Notes: generated by a model not told the origin, from the letters alone. A stretch of 64,000 nt of DNA from Bacillus sp. ISL-7 (GCF_018613065.1 NZ_JAGGQW010000046.1:142925-206924); one strand, 5' to 3'. Shown: positions 8,217 to 18,686, counted from the first letter of the stretch. Numbers and translations: made by a program.

Positions 8217-8369
8217 TTAGCTCTTAGAATCTAAATGGTGACCATTTGAGTCTGTAGGTATTGGCTGTCCATTGGACCAATCTGCATCATATTTGCTTCC
8301 AGTAACATTGTGCATTGTCATCTTCACATCTAACATTTCTAATACCGGTTTTTGCCATTCTCTTTTCAT
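8217..8369 (-). CDS. lasso peptide precursor (paeninodin-type leader), 50 aa
   Basis: Translated directly from the minus strand; the ATG at 8369 has GGGGGTGAT upstream. The leader MKREWQKPVLEMLDVKMTM has the conserved aromatic-x2-P-x-L pattern recognised by B1 and Thr at position -2 of the predicted cut (T18). Cutting after M19 gives a 31-residue core starting HNVTGSKYD, where Asp9 (D28) would close a nine-residue macrolactam with the N-terminus. The tail contains PIP and ends LDSKS, giving a C-terminal Ser for the adjacent kinase. As I recall it, the paeninodin leader aligns without gaps. His at core position 1 is unusual, since Gly, Ala, Ser or Cys is normal. It lies 4 bp after the cyclase gene. 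Confidence 0.88.
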   Translation of the reverse strand: MKREWQKPVLEMLDVKMTMHNVTGSKYDADWSNGQPIPTDSNGHHLDSKS

Positions 8370-8373
8370 CTAA

Positions 8374-10320
8374 TCACCCCCTTTCAAAGTATTTTTTTAT
8401 TAAGCGATACACTATTACTGTTCTCATTAATATCCTATAGTCGGGGTTAGACATACTCTCCAGTCTTAGTCCCTTTTCACTATTGGCCAATGCTAACCTT
8501 ATTACCTCTTCATCAAAAAATTCCATCACGCTTGAATTTTTGAGTAGATCCTTAACCTCTTCAATGAGCATAGTCCAATATGGAACCATTCGATGGAGCC
8601 AATCTGCACCCTGGATACCCCAGACACGTTGGTTTAACCTGATTTGGTCCGGTAGTATATTTTCTGTTGCTCTTCGAATGAGTGCCCGATCTAATCCATT
8701 TTGAACAAATTGATCTTCAGGTACTGAAAAACAATAGCGGACCACCCGAAGATCATTTGTAGGATCGCGTTTCCAGAGTTTATATCGTAATGAGAGTTTG
8801 GCATTAAAAGTACTCCCAGAATTCCAAGTGGATATATTATCAAATATGATTCTTCTTTGTTCATAAAGATTTTTAGATACTAACCATCCGGAACTATCAA
8901 TTCCATACTCATTTAACTTTGAAAATACGCCGGTTCTCTCTGAGAACCGGGAATTAATTAAAACCGGAAGATCCTCCACGTTTCTTGCTGCCATTTGATT
9001 TATTAAGGGAAAGCCTATTTTAACAATATCCGGGAGTAATCGAAATCTGGCTCCACCAGTTTTCAAACTATAAAAATGTAATTCTTGAATAAGACGCAGC
9101 CACTTAAACTTTTTTAATAGAATCGCATAATAATCAAGTGCAGAACCCCATGATATTGTCGAATTACCTTTATCACCATTTAAAAGCACTCCAACGCCTT
9201 TTTCATGCGCTTTCTCAAATATGCCCCTTAACCAGAAAGAGTTTTCTGCAAATTTATACGGCATTTCCATCACATCAAGATACTCATCGATTTCAGTATA
9301 GGAACTTCTCCCATCAAAATCATAATAATGGTCAGAGATACCTCCTACATATTCAACAGTTTTCTTAATAAACGGCCGCTCGTCCGGCATTAATCGTTTA
9401 TGTGTGAAATCTACGAAATCTTTTGGTGGAATATAACTGAAGGTATGTAGAGTCTTATTTTTTTTTTGCAGCTCTTTTGCAGCAAACCCTACAATTGCAC
9501 CTGAATCCAATCCCCCACTTAATTGAGAACCTACTTCACGGTACGTTCGTAACCTACAGTTTACTGCTTTTTGAAAAACCTCTTGAAATGCCTCTACATA
9601 TTCTTCGTTTGACTTTAATTTCAATTTCTCTTTTGGGGTAAAGGTACCGTACCTTTTTAAGTTAATTCTTCCCCCTACAATAGAAATGGAATGAAATGGA
9701 GGCACTTGATCTATATTTTTAAAAGGAGTCATACGTGCATCTACTGTGTCAATCATTCCAGTGATTGCAAGAAATTCAGCAATATAATTTTCGTTTAATT
9801 GCTTCTCAATATAAGGCACGGACAATAAGGGTTCTATAGTTGTACAGAAAGTAAGCTTTGAATTATTCTTGAAATAGTAAAGTGTCCTATAACCAGATGG
9901 ATCTCTTGCACCAAAGAGTTGTTGTTTGTTTTCATCCCAAATCATAAAGGCAAAATCACCAACTAGATACTTCGGAGAGTCCTCTCCCCATTTATGATAA
10001 GAAAGCAAGATTAGTTCACTATCAGTTATTTCTTTTCTTTTTCTTTTATCAACTTGTAATCTTTCAAATAATTCATCCCGATTATCAATAATCGCATCAG
10101 CTGTAATGGCTAACTTCCTTTCATGATCATAATAAGGAAGTTTTTCGCCTACAGACTCCGGTGTAATCCATTGTGCATGGCAGCCAAGGAAGACTTTGTT
10201 ACTATGCCAAGTTTGAATATCATCAGCCGGATATTTTTCTAGTTCTTTCATTATTCGATTTCCGTGCTCAAAATTGATTGGTTCATCGTTTAAATGATAA
10301 ATTCCGGCTATCGCGCTCAT
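8374..10320 (-). CDS. lasso cyclase (asparagine synthetase-like C protein), 648 aa
   Basis: ATP-dependent macrolactam synthetase that adenylates the core's ring Asp and joins it to the freed N-terminus. The N-terminal amidotransferase-like domain starts MSAIAGIYHL and lacks the Cys2 nucleophile of true asparagine synthetases, as lasso cyclases do. The synthetase domain has the PPi-loop SGGLDS (268-273). It is the first gene of the operon, preceded by GCAGGGGG, and ends 4 bp before the precursor ATG. A cyclase gene ahead of its precursor makes the two strongly co-translated. Regulation is covered under the promoter at 10561-10589. Confidence 0.93.
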   Translation of the reverse strand: MSAIAGIYHLNDEPINFEHGNRIMKELEKYPADDIQTWHSNKVFLGCHAQWITPESVGEKLPYYDHERKLAITADAIIDNRDELFERLQVDKRKRKEITDSELILLSYHKWGEDSPKYLVGDFAFMIWDENKQQLFGARDPSGYRTLYYFKNNSKLTFCTTIEPLLSVPYIEKQLNENYIAEFLAITGMIDTVDARMTPFKNIDQVPPFHSISIVGGRINLKRYGTFTPKEKLKLKSNEEYVEAFQEVFQKAVNCRLRTYREVGSQLSGGLDSGAIVGFAAKELQKKNKTLHTFSYIPPKDFVDFTHKRLMPDERPFIKKTVEYVGGISDHYYDFDGRSSYTEIDEYLDVMEMPYKFAENSFWLRGIFEKAHEKGVGVLLNGDKGNSTISWGSALDYYAILLKKFKWLRLIQELHFYSLKTGGARFRLLPDIVKIGFPLINQMAARNVEDLPVLINSRFSERTGVFSKLNEYGIDSSGWLVSKNLYEQRRIIFDNISTWNSGSTFNAKLSLRYKLWKRDPTNDLRVVRYCFSVPEDQFVQNGLDRALIRRATENILPDQIRLNQRVWGIQGADWLHRMVPYWTMLIEEVKDLLKNSSVMEFFDEEVIRLALANSEKGLRLESMSNPDYRILMRTVIVYRLIKKYFERG

Positions 10321-10385
10321 CTTTTCCCCCTGCCAGGCTTGAAATCTACTTAGTACCTATTCTATTATTTCAGATTCTTTTCGTA

Positions 10386-10401
10386 GTTCACTAAAAAGAA
10401 C
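10386..10401. promoter_or_regulatory. SinR-like inverted repeat in the lasso operon leader
   Basis: On the minus strand GTTCTTTTTAGTGAAC, 16 bp. It is nearly identical in design to GTTCTTTATAATGAAC in the eps promoter spacer, and its left half fits GTTCTYT. It lies about 150 bp downstream of the predicted transcription start and 66 bp upstream of the cyclase start codon. Confidence 0.5.
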
Positions 10402-10531
10402 ATTTTGATCATGCTTAATTATAGGAATCTTATCCGAATCAAAAGTCCCTTGTAAATATTTCATTTTATTAATATTAAGTACAAAATCTAATGATTTATA
10501 AAACTTATTACCTATGTATTATTCCATCGTG

Positions 10532-10547
10532 GTTCTCTATCGAGAAC
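10532..10547. promoter_or_regulatory. SinR-like palindrome at the lasso operon transcription start
   Basis: GTTCTCTATCGAGAAC, 6-bp perfect arms (GTTCTC/GAGAAC), with a GTTCTCT half-site that matches the SinR consensus exactly. It starts about 13 bp downstream of the -10 box of the promoter at 10561-10589, so a bound repressor would cover the early transcribed region. Confidence 0.6.
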
Positions 10548-10560
10548 GTTCAATGAATTA

Positions 10561-10589
10561 ATAATATCTTCTAAACCTATCACTGTCAA
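10561..10589 (-). promoter_or_regulatory. sigma-A promoter of the lasso peptide operon
   Basis: Minus strand TTGACA (10584-10589), exactly 17 bp, TATTAT (10561-10566), predicted start near 10554. This leaves a leader of about 230 nt before the cyclase gene. That leader holds two SinR-like palindromes and no other convincing gene. Confidence 0.65.
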
Positions 10590-10676
10590 CAACTTTCAGT
10601 TAACAAATTATATTTTTTGTTTTTTCTGGAATTTAACTCCTGGATCCTTTTAAACATGGCTAAATTTAAAAACGAA

Positions 10677-10705
10677 TTGACATCATCACTAATATGTAGT
10701 AAATT
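10677..10705 (+). promoter_or_regulatory. sigma-A promoter of the S-box met operon
   Basis: TTGACA (10677-10682), 17-bp spacer, TAAATT (10700-10705), with transcription expected to start about 20 bp before the SAM riboswitch. Confidence 0.6.
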
Positions 10706-10730
10706 TTATAAATAATCTAAATATTGATTT

Positions 10731-10846
10731 TCTTATCAAGAGAGGTTGAGGGAATGGCCCTGCGACGCCTCAGCAACCATCAATGGCTTCATTCATTGAA
10801 AAGGTGCTAAGTCCTGCAAATTAGTTGCTAATTTGCAAGATAAGAA
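10731..10846 (+). promoter_or_regulatory. SAM-I riboswitch (S-box) aptamer
   Basis: Classic S-box: closing stem TCTTATC...GATAAGA, the AGAGAGGTTGAGGGA-like 5' strand, GGCCC..GCGACGCCTCAGCAACC core, then AAGGTGCTAAGTCCTGCA and a GCAAATTAGTTGCTAATTTGC hairpin. SAM binding stabilises the aptamer and lets the downstream terminator form. Its 3' strand TAAGAAGAA can instead pair with TTCTTCTTA of the terminator as an antiterminator. Confidence 0.97.
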
Positions 10847-10870
10847 GAATGACATTGTGGTCGTGCCGAC

Positions 10871-10901
10871 AAAAGTCTTCTTCTTATAGAAGACTTTTTT
10901 G
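10871..10901 (+). terminator. S-box regulatory terminator
   Basis: AAAGTCTTC-ttcttata-GAAGACTTTTTTG, directly after the aptamer and before metI. It is the off-state structure of the SAM riboswitch. Confidence 0.92.
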
Positions 10902-11019
10902 TTTTTATAAAGGGGAAATCAGCTGACTAGTGAGCTGTTGTAATAAGACAGAGCTAAGTTGTATTTATACGTTCAGCTAATATAGATTAATATTTTGTTA
11001 AAAAAGAGGAGTGGTATTC

Positions 11020-12132
11020 ATGTACAAAATTGATACGAAACTTGCACAAATAGGCAACCGAAGTGAAACAACTACAGGAACGGTTAATCCGCCTGTATAC
11101 TTTTCAACAGCTTTCCGCCATGAGGGAATTGGCCAATCAACTGGATTTGACTATACGAGAACAGGAAACCCAACGCGTCAGCTCCTTGAGAAAACAATCG
11201 CTGATTTAGAGAGTGCTGATCAGGGATTTGCATGCAGTTCAGGTATGGCTGCTATTCAACTTATCCTTGCTCTATTTGAATCTGGAGACGAATGGATCGT
11301 TAGTGAAGATTTATATGGAGGTACCTACCGCCTATTAGAAAAGGGCTATAAAAAATGGGGCTTAACTACTCAATATGTGAATACCTGTTGTCCGGAAGAG
11401 ATTGAAAAGAAAATTACGCCTCAAACAAAGGCCATCTTCCTTGAGACACCAACCAATCCACTTATGCAGGAATCCGATATTGCCGCTGTTTCAAAAATTG
11501 CAAAACAGCACGGATTATTATTAATAGTGGACAACACTTTCTATACTCCATTATTACAACAGCCGATTACCCTTGGCGCGGACATTGTCATCCACAGTGC
11601 AACGAAATACCTAGGAGGACATAATGATGTCCTTGCCGGTCTTGTAGTCGCAAAGGGGAAAGAGCTTTGTGAAGCATTAGCCTTTCATCATAACGGTGCC
11701 GGTGCGGTTTTAAGTCCATTCGATTCTTGGCTATTAATGCGCGGTATGAAAACATTATCCCTTCGAATGGAGAGACATGAAAAAAATGCAAAGAATATCG
11801 TCGAATTTCTTTCCCAGCATGATGCTGTCACAGATGTCCTCTATCCGGGTCGAGGCGGAATGGTTTCCTTTAGGATAAAAGACGAAACATGGGTTAATCC
11901 ATTTTTACAAGGGTTAGGGCTAATCAGTTTTGCGGAAAGTTTAGGTGGTACAGAAAGTTTTATTACCTATCCGGCAACACAAACTCATGCCGATATTCCT
12001 GAAGAAATCCGAATTCAATCCGGCGTCTGCAATCGTTTATTGCGTTTCTCCGTTGGACTTGAGGATTCACAAGATATAATTCAAGATTTGGAAAAAGCTT
12101 TTGCCCATGTTCAAGAAGGAGTGATTGCATAA
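11020..12132 (+). CDS. metI: MetI, cystathionine gamma-synthase / O-acetylhomoserine thiolyase
   Basis: PLP enzyme of the Cys/Met metabolism family, making cystathionine (or homocysteine) from activated homoserine. It has the family motifs YTRTGNPTRQLLE, FACSSGMAAIQ, VIHSATKYLGGHNDV (PLP lysine) and the C-terminal RLLRFSVGLED. I prefer the ATG at 11020 (9 nt after AAAAGAGGA) to the GTG at 11011, which touches that site; this gives 370 aa. It is the first gene after the S-box and its stop overlaps the metC start by one base (TAATG). Expected to be induced when SAM is low. Confidence 0.95.
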   Translation: MYKIDTKLAQIGNRSETTTGTVNPPVYFSTAFRHEGIGQSTGFDYTRTGNPTRQLLEKTIADLESADQGFACSSGMAAIQLILALFESGDEWIVSEDLYGGTYRLLEKGYKKWGLTTQYVNTCCPEEIEKKITPQTKAIFLETPTNPLMQESDIAAVSKIAKQHGLLLIVDNTFYTPLLQQPITLGADIVIHSATKYLGGHNDVLAGLVVAKGKELCEALAFHHNGAGAVLSPFDSWLLMRGMKTLSLRMERHEKNAKNIVEFLSQHDAVTDVLYPGRGGMVSFRIKDETWVNPFLQGLGLISFAESLGGTESFITYPATQTHADIPEEIRIQSGVCNRLLRFSVGLEDSQDIIQDLEKAFAHVQEGVIA

Positions 12133-13325
12133 TGGCACACGAAGAATACACATTTGAAACCAGGCTCCTTCATAATAAGCACAAAATTGATCCTACAACA
12201 GGAGCGGTTAGTGTACCCATACAGCATGCATCCACTTTTCACCAATCTGATTTCGATCAGTTTGGCAAGTACGATTATGGCCGCAGTTTAAATCCGACAA
12301 GGGAAGCACTTGAAAATGTCATTGCTGAACTTGAAGGCGGGTTAAAAGGCTTTGCCTTTGCATCCGGTATGGCCGCCATATCGACGGCATTTCTCCTGCT
12401 ATCTGCAGGTGATCATATTGTCATTACGGAAGATGTCTACGGCGGTACATTTCGGATGGTCACAGAGGTCCTCACGCGGCTCGGAATTGAACATACCTTC
12501 GTCGATATGACGAATTTAAATGAAGTAAAACAAGCCATTCAGGCAAATACAAAAGCATTTTATGTCGAAACACCATCGAATCCATTAATGAAAGTGACTG
12601 ACATTAAGGCAATTAGCAATTTAGCTAAGGAAACGGGCGCGTTAACATTTGTCGATAACACCTTCCTTACCCCTTCCCACCAACGGCCATTGGAGTTAGG
12701 AGCCGATGTCGTGCTCCATAGTGCGACGAAATTTTTATCGGGCCATAGTGATGTCGTTGCCGGACTTGCTGTCGTCAAAGACGAAGACTTGGCGAAAAGA
12801 TTAGGCTTTTTGCAAAATGGGTTTGGGGCGATCTTAGGTGTTCAAGATGCATGGCTCGTTTTAAGAGGGATCAAAACGCTGCACGTCCGACTAGAACAAT
12901 CACAAAAATCGGCTATTAAACTAGCGGAATTTTTAGATGCTCATCCGCTTGTTGAAAAGGTTCATTACCCAGGGTTGGAAAGTCACCCACAATATCAAAT
13001 TCAAAAAGCGCAAGCAGCTGGTCCAGGAGCGGTCTTATCGTTTGAATTGGCTAATGAAGATGCACTTCGCACCTTTCTTGCCAATGTAAAAATTCCTGTA
13101 TTTGCTGTCAGTCTCGGAGCGGTAGAATCGATTCTATCCTATCCAGCAAAAATGTCCCATGCAGCCATGCCTCAAGAAGAGCGAGAGAAGCGCGGGATTA
13201 CAAATAGTCTTGTTCGATTATCGGTCGGACTTGAAAATCCTGATGATTTAATGAAGGATTTTTCACAGGCATTTAAGCAGGTTGAACAAAGTCAGTTGGT
13301 CTTTCAACGAGGAGAAACATCATGA
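12132..13325 (+). CDS. metC: MetC, cystathionine beta-lyase, 397 aa
   Basis: PLP-dependent lyase that cleaves cystathionine to homocysteine, pyruvate and ammonia. It is a paralogue of the gene before it: [43 protein letters not shown] with the PLP lysine, and [16 protein letters not shown] at the end. Position after metI mirrors B. subtilis metI-metC (yjcI-yjcJ). Translation is coupled through one-base and ATGA overlaps on either side, and the gene is under the same S-box. Confidence 0.94.
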   Translation: MAHEEYTFETRLLHNKHKIDPTTGAVSVPIQHASTFHQSDFDQFGKYDYGRSLNPTREALENVIAELEGGLKGFAFASGMAAISTAFLLLSAGDHIVITEDVYGGTFRMVTEVLTRLGIEHTFVDMTNLNEVKQAIQANTKAFYVETPSNPLMKVTDIKAISNLAKETGALTFVDNTFLTPSHQRPLELGADVVLHSATKFLSGHSDVVAGLAVVKDEDLAKRLGFLQNGFGAILGVQDAWLVLRGIKTLHVRLEQSQKSAIKLAEFLDAHPLVEKVHYPGLESHPQYQIQKAQAAGPGAVLSFELANEDALRTFLANVKIPVFAVSLGAVESILSYPAKMSHAAMPQEEREKRGITNSLVRLSVGLENPDDLMKDFSQAFKQVEQSQLVFQRGETS

Positions 13326-15184
13326 GCCTTTTAGAAAAATTAAAAAATCAAATTTTAATAGCTGATGGAGCGATGGGTACACTGCTTTATTCCTACGGAG
13401 TCGATTCATGCTCTGAGGAGTTGAATTTATCCCAGCCGGAACAAATCCAAAATATCCATCATGCATACATTGACGCCGGAGCGGATGTCATCCAAACCAA
13501 TTCCTATGCTGCTAACTATTTAAAATTGCAGCGCTATGGATTAGAAGATTCAGTTAAAGAGATTAATAGTGCCGCAGTCCGTCACGCCAAACAGGCAGCT
13601 CAAAATAACGCTTATGTGCTTGGAACAATGGGTGGAAACCGCGGGATTAAAACGAACTCTATTACAATAGAAGAAATAAAACGAAGCTTTCGTGAACAGC
13701 TTTATTGCCTCCTTCTCGAAGGGGTGGATGGAATATTACTTGAAACCTTTTACGACCTAGAAGAACTTGAAACCATTCTAACCATTGCTAGGAAGGAAAC
13801 GAAGATTCCGATTATTGCACAAGTTTCCCTTCAAGAGCCTGGATTTTTACAGGATCGGACGCCAGTAAATGACGCCTTAAAAAGACTTGAAGGACTTGGG
13901 GCGGATGTCGTTGGTCTTAATTGCCGACTAGGCCCCCATCATATGCTGCTAGCACTTGAACAGATTGAAATTCCGAAGCATGCCTATCTTTCTGCCTATC
14001 CAAATGCCAGCCTTCCAACTTATACAGACGGAAAGTTTCATTATGAAGGGGATCCAGATTATTTTCGGAACTCAGCTAAAGCGTTCCGAAATCAAGGGAT
14101 TCGGTTGCTTGGGGGCTGCTGTGGTACCACACCTGAACATATCAAAGCCTATGCTTCTGAACTAAAGAATAGTGTTCCAATTACTGAAAAAGTAGTAAAA
14201 TTAGAGCCAAAGAAGATAATCGTTGAATCTCTTGCGCCAAAAAGGGAGTTTACTCCCCTGCAGGAACTCGTGAAAGAGAGACCATCGGTAATCGTTGAAT
14301 TAGATCCACCTAGAAAACTAGATACAACAAAGTTTTTCCAAGGAGCTAAAGCCTTAAAAGAAGCGGGAATCGATTCGATTACCTTAGCTGATAATTCACT
14401 AGCAACGGTCCGAATTTCCAACGAATCGCTGGGCTATTTAGTGAAACAGGAATTAGGAATGCGTCCGCTCATTCATATTGCGTGCCGTGACCGCAATATT
14501 ATCGGCTTGCAATCGCATTTAATGGGTCTGCATACGCTTGGGATGAATGATGTTCTTGCTATTACCGGTGATCCTGCAAGAGTAGGCGATTTTCCAGGTG
14601 CATCATCTGTTTACGATGTCTCCTCCTTTGAACTTATTCAAATGATTAAGCAGTTGAATGAAGGGTTGTCTTTTTCAGGGAAAGATCTGGGGCAAAAGAC
14701 AGACTTTAGCATTGCGGCAGCCTTTAATCCCAATGTCCGCTCACTGGAGAAAGCCGTGAAGAGACTTGAAAAAAAAGTTCATTATGGGGCAGATTACTTT
14801 ATCTCCCAACCGGTTTTTTCAGAGGAAAAATTACTCGAAGTTTATGAACATACAAAGCATCTTGATGCACCAATCTATATTGGCTTAATGCCACTAATTA
14901 GCAGCAAGAACGCTGAGTTCCTCCATAATGAGGTACCTGGAATCAAAATTGCGGATTCTATTCGCACCCGGATGGCCCAGTTGGGTGATGATCCGATTCA
15001 GGCAGCTAGTGAAGGAATTGCCATTACCAAGTCACTAATTGATACAGCTTTAGATTTATTTAACGGTATTTATTTAATTACACCATTTTTACGCTATGAA
15101 TTAACTGCTGAATTGGCGTTATATACCCGTCAGCGTGCTAGTGAATTGAGGAGGAGCACCTATGCCGAAAACACCATTTACTGA
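13322..15184 (+). CDS. yitJ: YitJ, bifunctional homocysteine S-methyltransferase / methylene-THF reductase
   Basis: Two-domain protein of 620 aa. Residues 1-290 form a homocysteine-binding barrel with [17 protein letters not shown] and the zinc cysteines in [12 protein letters not shown]. Residues about 320-610 form a MetF-type flavoprotein with [18 protein letters not shown] and [14 protein letters not shown]. Together they supply methyl-THF and a methyl-transfer activity for methionine synthesis. The start overlaps metC by 4 bp and the end overlaps metH by 23 bp. In B. subtilis yitJ is a separate S-box gene; here it is embedded in the met operon. Confidence 0.94.
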   Translation: MSLLEKLKNQILIADGAMGTLLYSYGVDSCSEELNLSQPEQIQNIHHAYIDAGADVIQTNSYAANYLKLQRYGLEDSVKEINSAAVRHAKQAAQNNAYVLGTMGGNRGIKTNSITIEEIKRSFREQLYCLLLEGVDGILLETFYDLEELETILTIARKETKIPIIAQVSLQEPGFLQDRTPVNDALKRLEGLGADVVGLNCRLGPHHMLLALEQIEIPKHAYLSAYPNASLPTYTDGKFHYEGDPDYFRNSAKAFRNQGIRLLGGCCGTTPEHIKAYASELKNSVPITEKVVKLEPKKIIVESLAPKREFTPLQELVKERPSVIVELDPPRKLDTTKFFQGAKALKEAGIDSITLADNSLATVRISNESLGYLVKQELGMRPLIHIACRDRNIIGLQSHLMGLHTLGMNDVLAITGDPARVGDFPGASSVYDVSSFELIQMIKQLNEGLSFSGKDLGQKTDFSIAAAFNPNVRSLEKAVKRLEKKVHYGADYFISQPVFSEEKLLEVYEHTKHLDAPIYIGLMPLISSKNAEFLHNEVPGIKIADSIRTRMAQLGDDPIQAASEGIAITKSLIDTALDLFNGIYLITPFLRYELTAELALYTRQRASELRRSTYAENTIY

Positions 15185-18100
15185 ACAACTCAAAAAACGA
15201 ATCCTCGTGATGGACGGGGCAATGGGTACAATGATCCAGGAAGCAAATCTTACAGCGGAAGATTTTGGCGGCGAGCAGTATGAAGGCTGTAACGAAAACC
15301 TAGTGTTAACCGCCCCCTCTGTCATTGCCAATATTCATCGTGAATACCTAGAGGCTGGGGCAGATATTATTGAAACCAATACATTTGGGGCGACCAGCCT
15401 TGTTCTGGATGAATATGATTTAGGGTTTAAAGCCTATGAGATTAATAAAATCGCTGCCTTTCTTGCCGTTAAAGAAGCCTACAAACTTACAACCGATGAA
15501 TGGCCGCGCTATGTGGCAGGCTCGATGGGCCCGACCACAAAAACATTAAGTGTAACAGGCGGCACGACCTTCGATGAACTTGCAGCATCCTATGAAGAAC
15601 AAGCAATCGGCTTAATTGATGGCGGTGTGGATTTACTCCTCCTAGAAACAAGTCAAGATATGCTGAATGTAAAAGCAGGATTTGTTGGGATTGAAAGGGC
15701 GTTTGAAAAAACCGGTAAAACTCTGCCGCTTTTTATTTCAGGGACGATCGAGCCAATGGGTACAACGCTCGCAGGGCAGTCAATTGAATCGTTTTTTATT
15801 TCCGTTGAACATATGAATCCCGTTGCTGTGGGACTTAACTGTGCAACAGGGCCAGAATTCATGCAGGACCATGTCCGCTCATTAGCAAATCTGGCGTCGA
15901 CGGCAGTCAGCTGTTATCCAAATGCAGGTTTGCCTGATGAAGAAGGTCATTATCATGAAACACCAGAGACTTTAGCCAAAAAGCTGTCTGATTTTGCCGC
16001 CCATGGCTGGCTTAATATTGTTGGCGGCTGCTGTGGTACCACGCCAGACCACATTAAGGCTATTGCCGAGGCAATGAAACAATATCAACCAAGGGAAGTC
16101 AAAACATCTACTGTTCATATGGTTTCGGGTATCGAGCCATTCATCTATGACGATCCGACGTTAAGACCGATTATGGTCGGCGAACGGACCAATGTCATTG
16201 GCTCTCGCAAATTCAAACGGTTAATCACCGAAGGGAAATTTGAGGAAGCGTCAGAGATTGCACGAGCCCAAGTCAAAGGCGGCGCGCATGTAATTGATCT
16301 TTGCCTCGCCGACCCTGACCGTGAAGAAATGGTTGATATGGAAAACTTCATTAAAGAAGTCGTCAAGAAAGTAAAGGCTCCCCTTGTGATCGATTCAACC
16401 GACGAAAAGGTCATCGAGAGAGCACTTAAATATTCACAAGGAAAAGCAATTATCAATTCGATTAACCTTGAAGATGGTGAAGAACGATTTGAAGCAGTTG
16501 TCCCATTAATCCATCGCTATGGTGCTGCTGTCGTTGTAGGCACCATTGATGAGGAAGGCATGGGAGTAACTGCGCAGCAAAAGCTAAAAATTGCCAAAAG
16601 GTCACATGATTTATTAGTGAACAAATATCATCTGAAGCCGCAGGATCTCATTTTTGATCCGCTCGTTTTTCCAGTAGGTACAGGTGATGAACAATATATT
16701 GGTTCCGCCAAGGCTACAGTAGAAGGCATCCGGTTAATCAAGGAGCAACTCCCGGAAGTACAAACAATTCTTGGAATTAGTAATGTATCTTTCGGATTGC
16801 CTCCAGTCGGTAGAGAAGTTCTAAACTCTGTCTTCCTTTACCATTGCACCCAGGCTGGACTTGATTATGCTATTGTTAATACAGAAAAACTAGAACGGTT
16901 TGCATCTATTTCAAAAGAAGAAGTTCAATTAGCGGAGGACCTCTTGTTTGATACAACAGATGAGTCTCTCGCTACATTCACTGAATTTTACCGCGGCAAA
17001 AAGAAAGAACCGAAAACAACTGTTCCAAATATGACCTTAGAAGAGAGACTCGCCTATTATGTGGTTGAAGGTACAAAAGAAGGCTTGCTTCCAGATTTAG
17101 ACCTAGCCCTTGAAACTTATCCAGCTCCGCTTGATATTATTAATGGACCATTAATGGACGGGATGAAAGAGGTTGGCCGACTCTTTAACGATAACCAGCT
17201 CATCGTTGCTGAGGTTCTCCAGAGTGCTGAAGTAATGAAAGCAGCCGTTTCGCATTTAGAACCTCATATGGAAAAAGGCGATGTTTCTGCTACAAAAGGG
17301 AAAATCATTTTAGCTACCGTAAAAGGCGATGTGCATGATATCGGTAAAAACCTCGTCGATATTATTCTCAGCAATAATGGCTATGAAGTAATCGACCTTG
17401 GGATTAAGGTGAATCCAACTGACTTGGTTCAAGCCATTCTTAGAGAAAAACCAGACATGGTTGGTTTATCGGGTTTGCTGGTGAAATCTGCGCAGCAAAT
17501 GGTGTTAACAGCACAGGATATGAAAGAATCTGGTATTGCAGTACCTATCCTTGTTGGCGGTGCGGCGCTTTCACGGAAATTCACAGATACGAAGATTTCC
17601 AAAGAATATGACGGCCTTGTCCTTTATGCAAAGGATGCAATGAATGGTTTAGCCCTTGCGAATCAATTGAATTCGGAAGAGGAAGTTCAGAAATTAATGC
17701 TTGAGAAAAATGAAAAGCTAGCCTCTTTAAATGTGCCGAGGGAGTATGAACGTCCATCCACTGTTTCCGTTGCCGTAAAACCGAAGCCAGCGGTATCGAC
17801 AAAGGCTCCTGTATTTACGCCAATGGATACAAAGCGACATATCCTTAAATCGTATTCACTTTCTCATATCGAGCCCTATATCAATATGCAAATGTTGATT
17901 GGCCACCATCTCGGTGTAAAAGGGAAAATCGCGAAGTTGCTAGCTGAAAAGGATGAAAAGGCTGTTAAGGTAAAAGAAGTGGTGGATCAATTACTAGCAA
18001 ATGCTAGTGCAAACAATTGGATTACGCCTGCCGCTGTTTATCAATTTTTCCCAGCACAATCCGATGGGAATAAGGTCATTATTTATCATCCGGAAAATCC

Positions 18101-18611
18101 TGATCAAATTTTGGAAACCTTCGACTTCCCACGTCAGGAATCAGCACCAGGTCTTTGCTTAGCTGATTTTCTAAAGTCAGTTGATAGCGGAGAAAAGGAC
18201 TATGTCGGCTTCTTCACCGTCACGGCTGGTAGAGGAATTCGTGAAAAGGCAGAACAATTTAAAGCGGAAGGACGCTTTTTGGAGTGCCATGCACTTCAAT
18301 CATTGGCACTTGAAACGGCGGAAGGCTTCGCTGAATTAATTCACCGCCAAATGCGTGACCGTTGGGGCTTCCCAGATCCACTGGATTTTACAATGCAAGA
18401 CAGGTTTTCCGCTAAATATCAAGGACAGCGTTTCTCGTTTGGCTACCCAGCGTGTCCAGAACTAGAAGATCAAAAGAAGCTGTTTAAGTTGATTCAACCG
18501 GAGGAGATCGGCATCCAATTAACAGAGGGCTGTATGATGGAGCCAGAAGCATCTGTTTCTGCCATCGTATTTGCCCATCCGGAAGCTAGATATTTTAATG
18601 TGTTAAGATAA
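15162..18611 (+). CDS. metH: MetH, cobalamin-dependent methionine synthase, 1149 aa
   Basis: Transfers the methyl group of methyl-THF through cobalamin to homocysteine. Domains in order: homocysteine domain with [19 protein letters not shown] and [10 protein letters not shown] (1-300); pterin domain with [13 protein letters not shown] (about 340-600); B12 cap and Rossmann domains with [11 protein letters not shown], the cobalt-ligand histidine motif, and GLSGLLVKS (640-870); and a C-terminal SAM-dependent reactivation domain ending [15 protein letters not shown]. All modules are intact at normal length. ATG at 15162 follows GAGGAGGAG. It is the last gene of the S-box operon, and the organism therefore needs cobalamin uptake or synthesis encoded elsewhere. 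Confidence 0.97.
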   Translation: MPKTPFTEQLKKRILVMDGAMGTMIQEANLTAEDFGGEQYEGCNENLVLTAPSVIANIHREYLEAGADIIETNTFGATSLVLDEYDLGFKAYEINKIAAFLAVKEAYKLTTDEWPRYVAGSMGPTTKTLSVTGGTTFDELAASYEEQAIGLIDGGVDLLLLETSQDMLNVKAGFVGIERAFEKTGKTLPLFISGTIEPMGTTLAGQSIESFFISVEHMNPVAVGLNCATGPEFMQDHVRSLANLASTAVSCYPNAGLPDEEGHYHETPETLAKKLSDFAAHGWLNIVGGCCGTTPDHIKAIAEAMKQYQPREVKTSTVHMVSGIEPFIYDDPTLRPIMVGERTNVIGSRKFKRLITEGKFEEASEIARAQVKGGAHVIDLCLADPDREEMVDMENFIKEVVKKVKAPLVIDSTDEKVIERALKYSQGKAIINSINLEDGEERFEAVVPLIHRYGAAVVVGTIDEEGMGVTAQQKLKIAKRSHDLLVNKYHLKPQDLIFDPLVFPVGTGDEQYIGSAKATVEGIRLIKEQLPEVQTILGISNVSFGLPPVGREVLNSVFLYHCTQAGLDYAIVNTEKLERFASISKEEVQLAEDLLFDTTDESLATFTEFYRGKKKEPKTTVPNMTLEERLAYYVVEGTKEGLLPDLDLALETYPAPLDIINGPLMDGMKEVGRLFNDNQLIVAEVLQSAEVMKAAVSHLEPHMEKGDVSATKGKIILATVKGDVHDIGKNLVDIILSNNGYEVIDLGIKVNPTDLVQAILREKPDMVGLSGLLVKSAQQMVLTAQDMKESGIAVPILVGGAALSRKFTDTKISKEYDGLVLYAKDAMNGLALANQLNSEEEVQKLMLEKNEKLASLNVPREYERPSTVSVAVKPKPAVSTKAPVFTPMDTKRHILKSYSLSHIEPYINMQMLIGHHLGVKGKIAKLLAEKDEKAVKVKEVVDQLLANASANNWITPAAVYQFFPAQSDGNKVIIYHPENPDQILETFDFPRQESAPGLCLADFLKSVDSGEKDYVGFFTVTAGRGIREKAEQFKAEGRFLECHALQSLALETAEGFAELIHRQMRDRWGFPDPLDFTMQDRFSAKYQGQRFSFGYPACPELEDQKKLFKLIQPEEIGIQLTEGCMMEPEASVSAIVFAHPEARYFNVLR

Positions 18612-18625
18612 GGTTTTTATATGAG

Positions 18626-18664
18626 ATTCCGCGGAAGTTCGTCATTCCGCGGAATTTTTCTTTT
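18626..18664 (+). terminator. metH operon terminator
   Basis: ATTCCGCGGAA-gttcgtc-ATTCCGCGGAATTTTTCTTTTT, 15 bp after the metH stop. Its stem shares the ATTCCGCG word with the repeat array that follows. Confidence 0.85.
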
Positions 18665-18686
18665 TCCGTGAGCACCTCTTGTCGTT

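Noticed and set aside
10357..10464. 35-aa ORF (minus) starting MKYLQGTFDSDKI upstream of the lasso cyclase
   Set aside because: No ribosome-binding site, and one of the SinR-like palindromes lies inside it; I treat it as leader sequence.
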